6,349 bases of DNA from Clostridia bacterium (lineage in GTDB: Bacteria > Bacillota > Clostridia > Oscillospirales > Acutalibacteraceae): the NCBI GenBank assembly GCA_900772705.1, contig CAAGRQ010000066.1, forward strand, positions 1-6,349, in the 5' to 3' direction. Position 1 is the stretch's first letter. Every line of letters starts with the position of its first letter. The position numbers were made by a program, and so were the translations under genes. Shown piece by piece: positions 5,965 to 6,349 of this stretch. Under the pieces are notes generated by a model that worked only from the letters and a program-made list of their open reading frames with translations, ran no database searches and had not been told where the DNA came from.

Positions 5965-6349
5965 TTGAAATTGTTAAAAGCATACAGAAACGGCGAATTG
6001 TTGTTTGACGAAGTAGAAAATGCAAATCGTTTTTTCAGCAGATTTATGGGTTTGATGTTCAGACGGCATATTGACGACAGACATGCTCTTTTGCTCTCGC
6101 CGTGCGACGAGATACATACATTTTTTATGAAATTTGATATTGATGCCGTTATGCTTGATAAGAATAATACAATTTATGGAACATATACATATACAGAAAA
6201 TGATCAGGACTATACAGTCAGTGGTACATTAGAAAATGTCAGTGTTTCTAAAAATGATTCCTCTATTGTGACAATTGGAAAGAAATTGTTTTCTACAGGT
6301 ATTATCAAACAGAAAGAAGATACATCTCAAGCTGAAACAGAGGAAGCAA
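5965..6349 (+). CDS. DUF192 protein, 3' end cut by window; abnormal C-terminal half
   Basis: The frame is open to the window edge (128 residues seen, no stop). Residues 1-67 are a clear DUF192 N-terminal half: a short strand pair (MKLLKAYRNGELLFDEVENA), then SRFMGLMFRR (25-34), and LLLSPCDEIHTFFMKF followed by DIDAVMLDKN (58-67), with the conserved Cys, His-Thr, Met and Asp positions. DUF192 has no firmly assigned biochemical role; a link to the pilus is inferred only from its place directly after tadC. From about residue 68 the match fails: the expected second half, ending in a Leu-Glu-rich strand and a G-D turn, is absent. It is replaced by a Thr/Asp/Glu-rich, beta-prone stretch ending TSQAETEEA that I do not recognise. 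All ten Thr codons there are ACA, unlike the mixed Thr codons of the tad genes. The other two forward frames close quickly (stops at 6201 and 6230), so the same frame is the likely coding one. It could be a chimeric contig end, a recombinant gene or a real fusion. Confidence 0.72.
   Translation, partial: MKLLKAYRNGELLFDEVENANRFFSRFMGLMFRRHIDDRHALLLSPCDEIHTFFMKFDIDAVMLDKNNTIYGTYTYTENDQDYTVSGTLENVSVSKNDSSIVTIGKKLFSTGIIKQKEDTSQAETEEA
6181..6195 (+). repeat. Short ACATAT tandem repeat beside the DUF192 break
   Basis: ACATAT occurs twice in a row at 6181-6192 and is followed by ACA. It encodes alternating Thr-Tyr (TYTYT). It lies within about 20 bases of the point where DUF192 similarity stops. 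Simple repeats of this kind are common places for assembly or recombination joints, but this one is only two and a half units long. Confidence 0.5.

Noticed and set aside
1..6349. Mobile elements, CRISPR arrays, tRNA or rRNA genes
   Set aside because: No transposase motifs, spaced direct repeats or RNA gene signatures are seen; the window is almost fully taken up by pilus assembly genes.

Overview
The window holds the core of a tight-adherence (Tad/Flp, type IVc pilus) assembly locus. Six consecutive plus-strand genes encode, in order, a TadE-like pseudopilin, a CpaB/RcpC-like SAF-domain protein, the TadZ/CpaE MinD-like ATPase, the TadA/CpaF secretion ATPase, and the two polytopic membrane proteins TadB and TadC. 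A seventh gene, cut by the right edge, starts as a DUF192 protein. The source looks like a monoderm Firmicute, most likely a Clostridia of gut or rumen type. The reasons are the moderate-to-low GC, strong AGGAG-type ribosome sites, TTG starts, the absence of a secretin gene between cpaB and tadZ, and the divergent Clostridia-like TadE and CpaB. This taxonomic call is an inference from style, not from a marker gene.

Layout: bases 1-73 contain no gene that can be called, but do contain a GC/A-T hairpin (12-34) and the ribosome site of the first gene. TadE-like is at 74-667. An 86-base gap (668-753) follows, the longest non-coding stretch between genes here. It carries a possible sigma-A-type promoter (651-679), a perfect 8-bp hairpin (691-710) and the cpaB ribosome site. 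cpaB (754-1422), tadZ (1444-2649), tadA (2672-4036), tadB (4017-4994), tadC (5006-5947) and the DUF192 gene (5965 onward) are then packed with gaps of 11-22 bases, and tadA and tadB overlap by 20 bases. This is almost certainly one transcription unit, possibly boosted by an internal promoter after the TadE gene.

How the genes work together (family knowledge): TadA hydrolyses ATP on the cytoplasmic side to power extrusion of Flp pilin. TadB and TadC form the inner-membrane platform it acts on. TadZ places the machine in the cell. TadE is a minor, prepilin-peptidase-processed pseudopilin. CpaB is a membrane-anchored extracytoplasmic accessory. The Flp major pilin and the TadV/CpaA prepilin peptidase are not in the window and must lie outside it.

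The tad genes look ordinary and intact. The most noteworthy feature is at the right end: the DUF192 frame matches its family well up to about residue 67 (base ~6165). It then continues in frame into an unrelated, Thr/Asp/Glu-rich stretch with different codon habits, right beside a short ACATAT repeat. This is either a contig-end chimera, a recombination joint or a genuine unusual fusion. No new defence or mobile system is visible.
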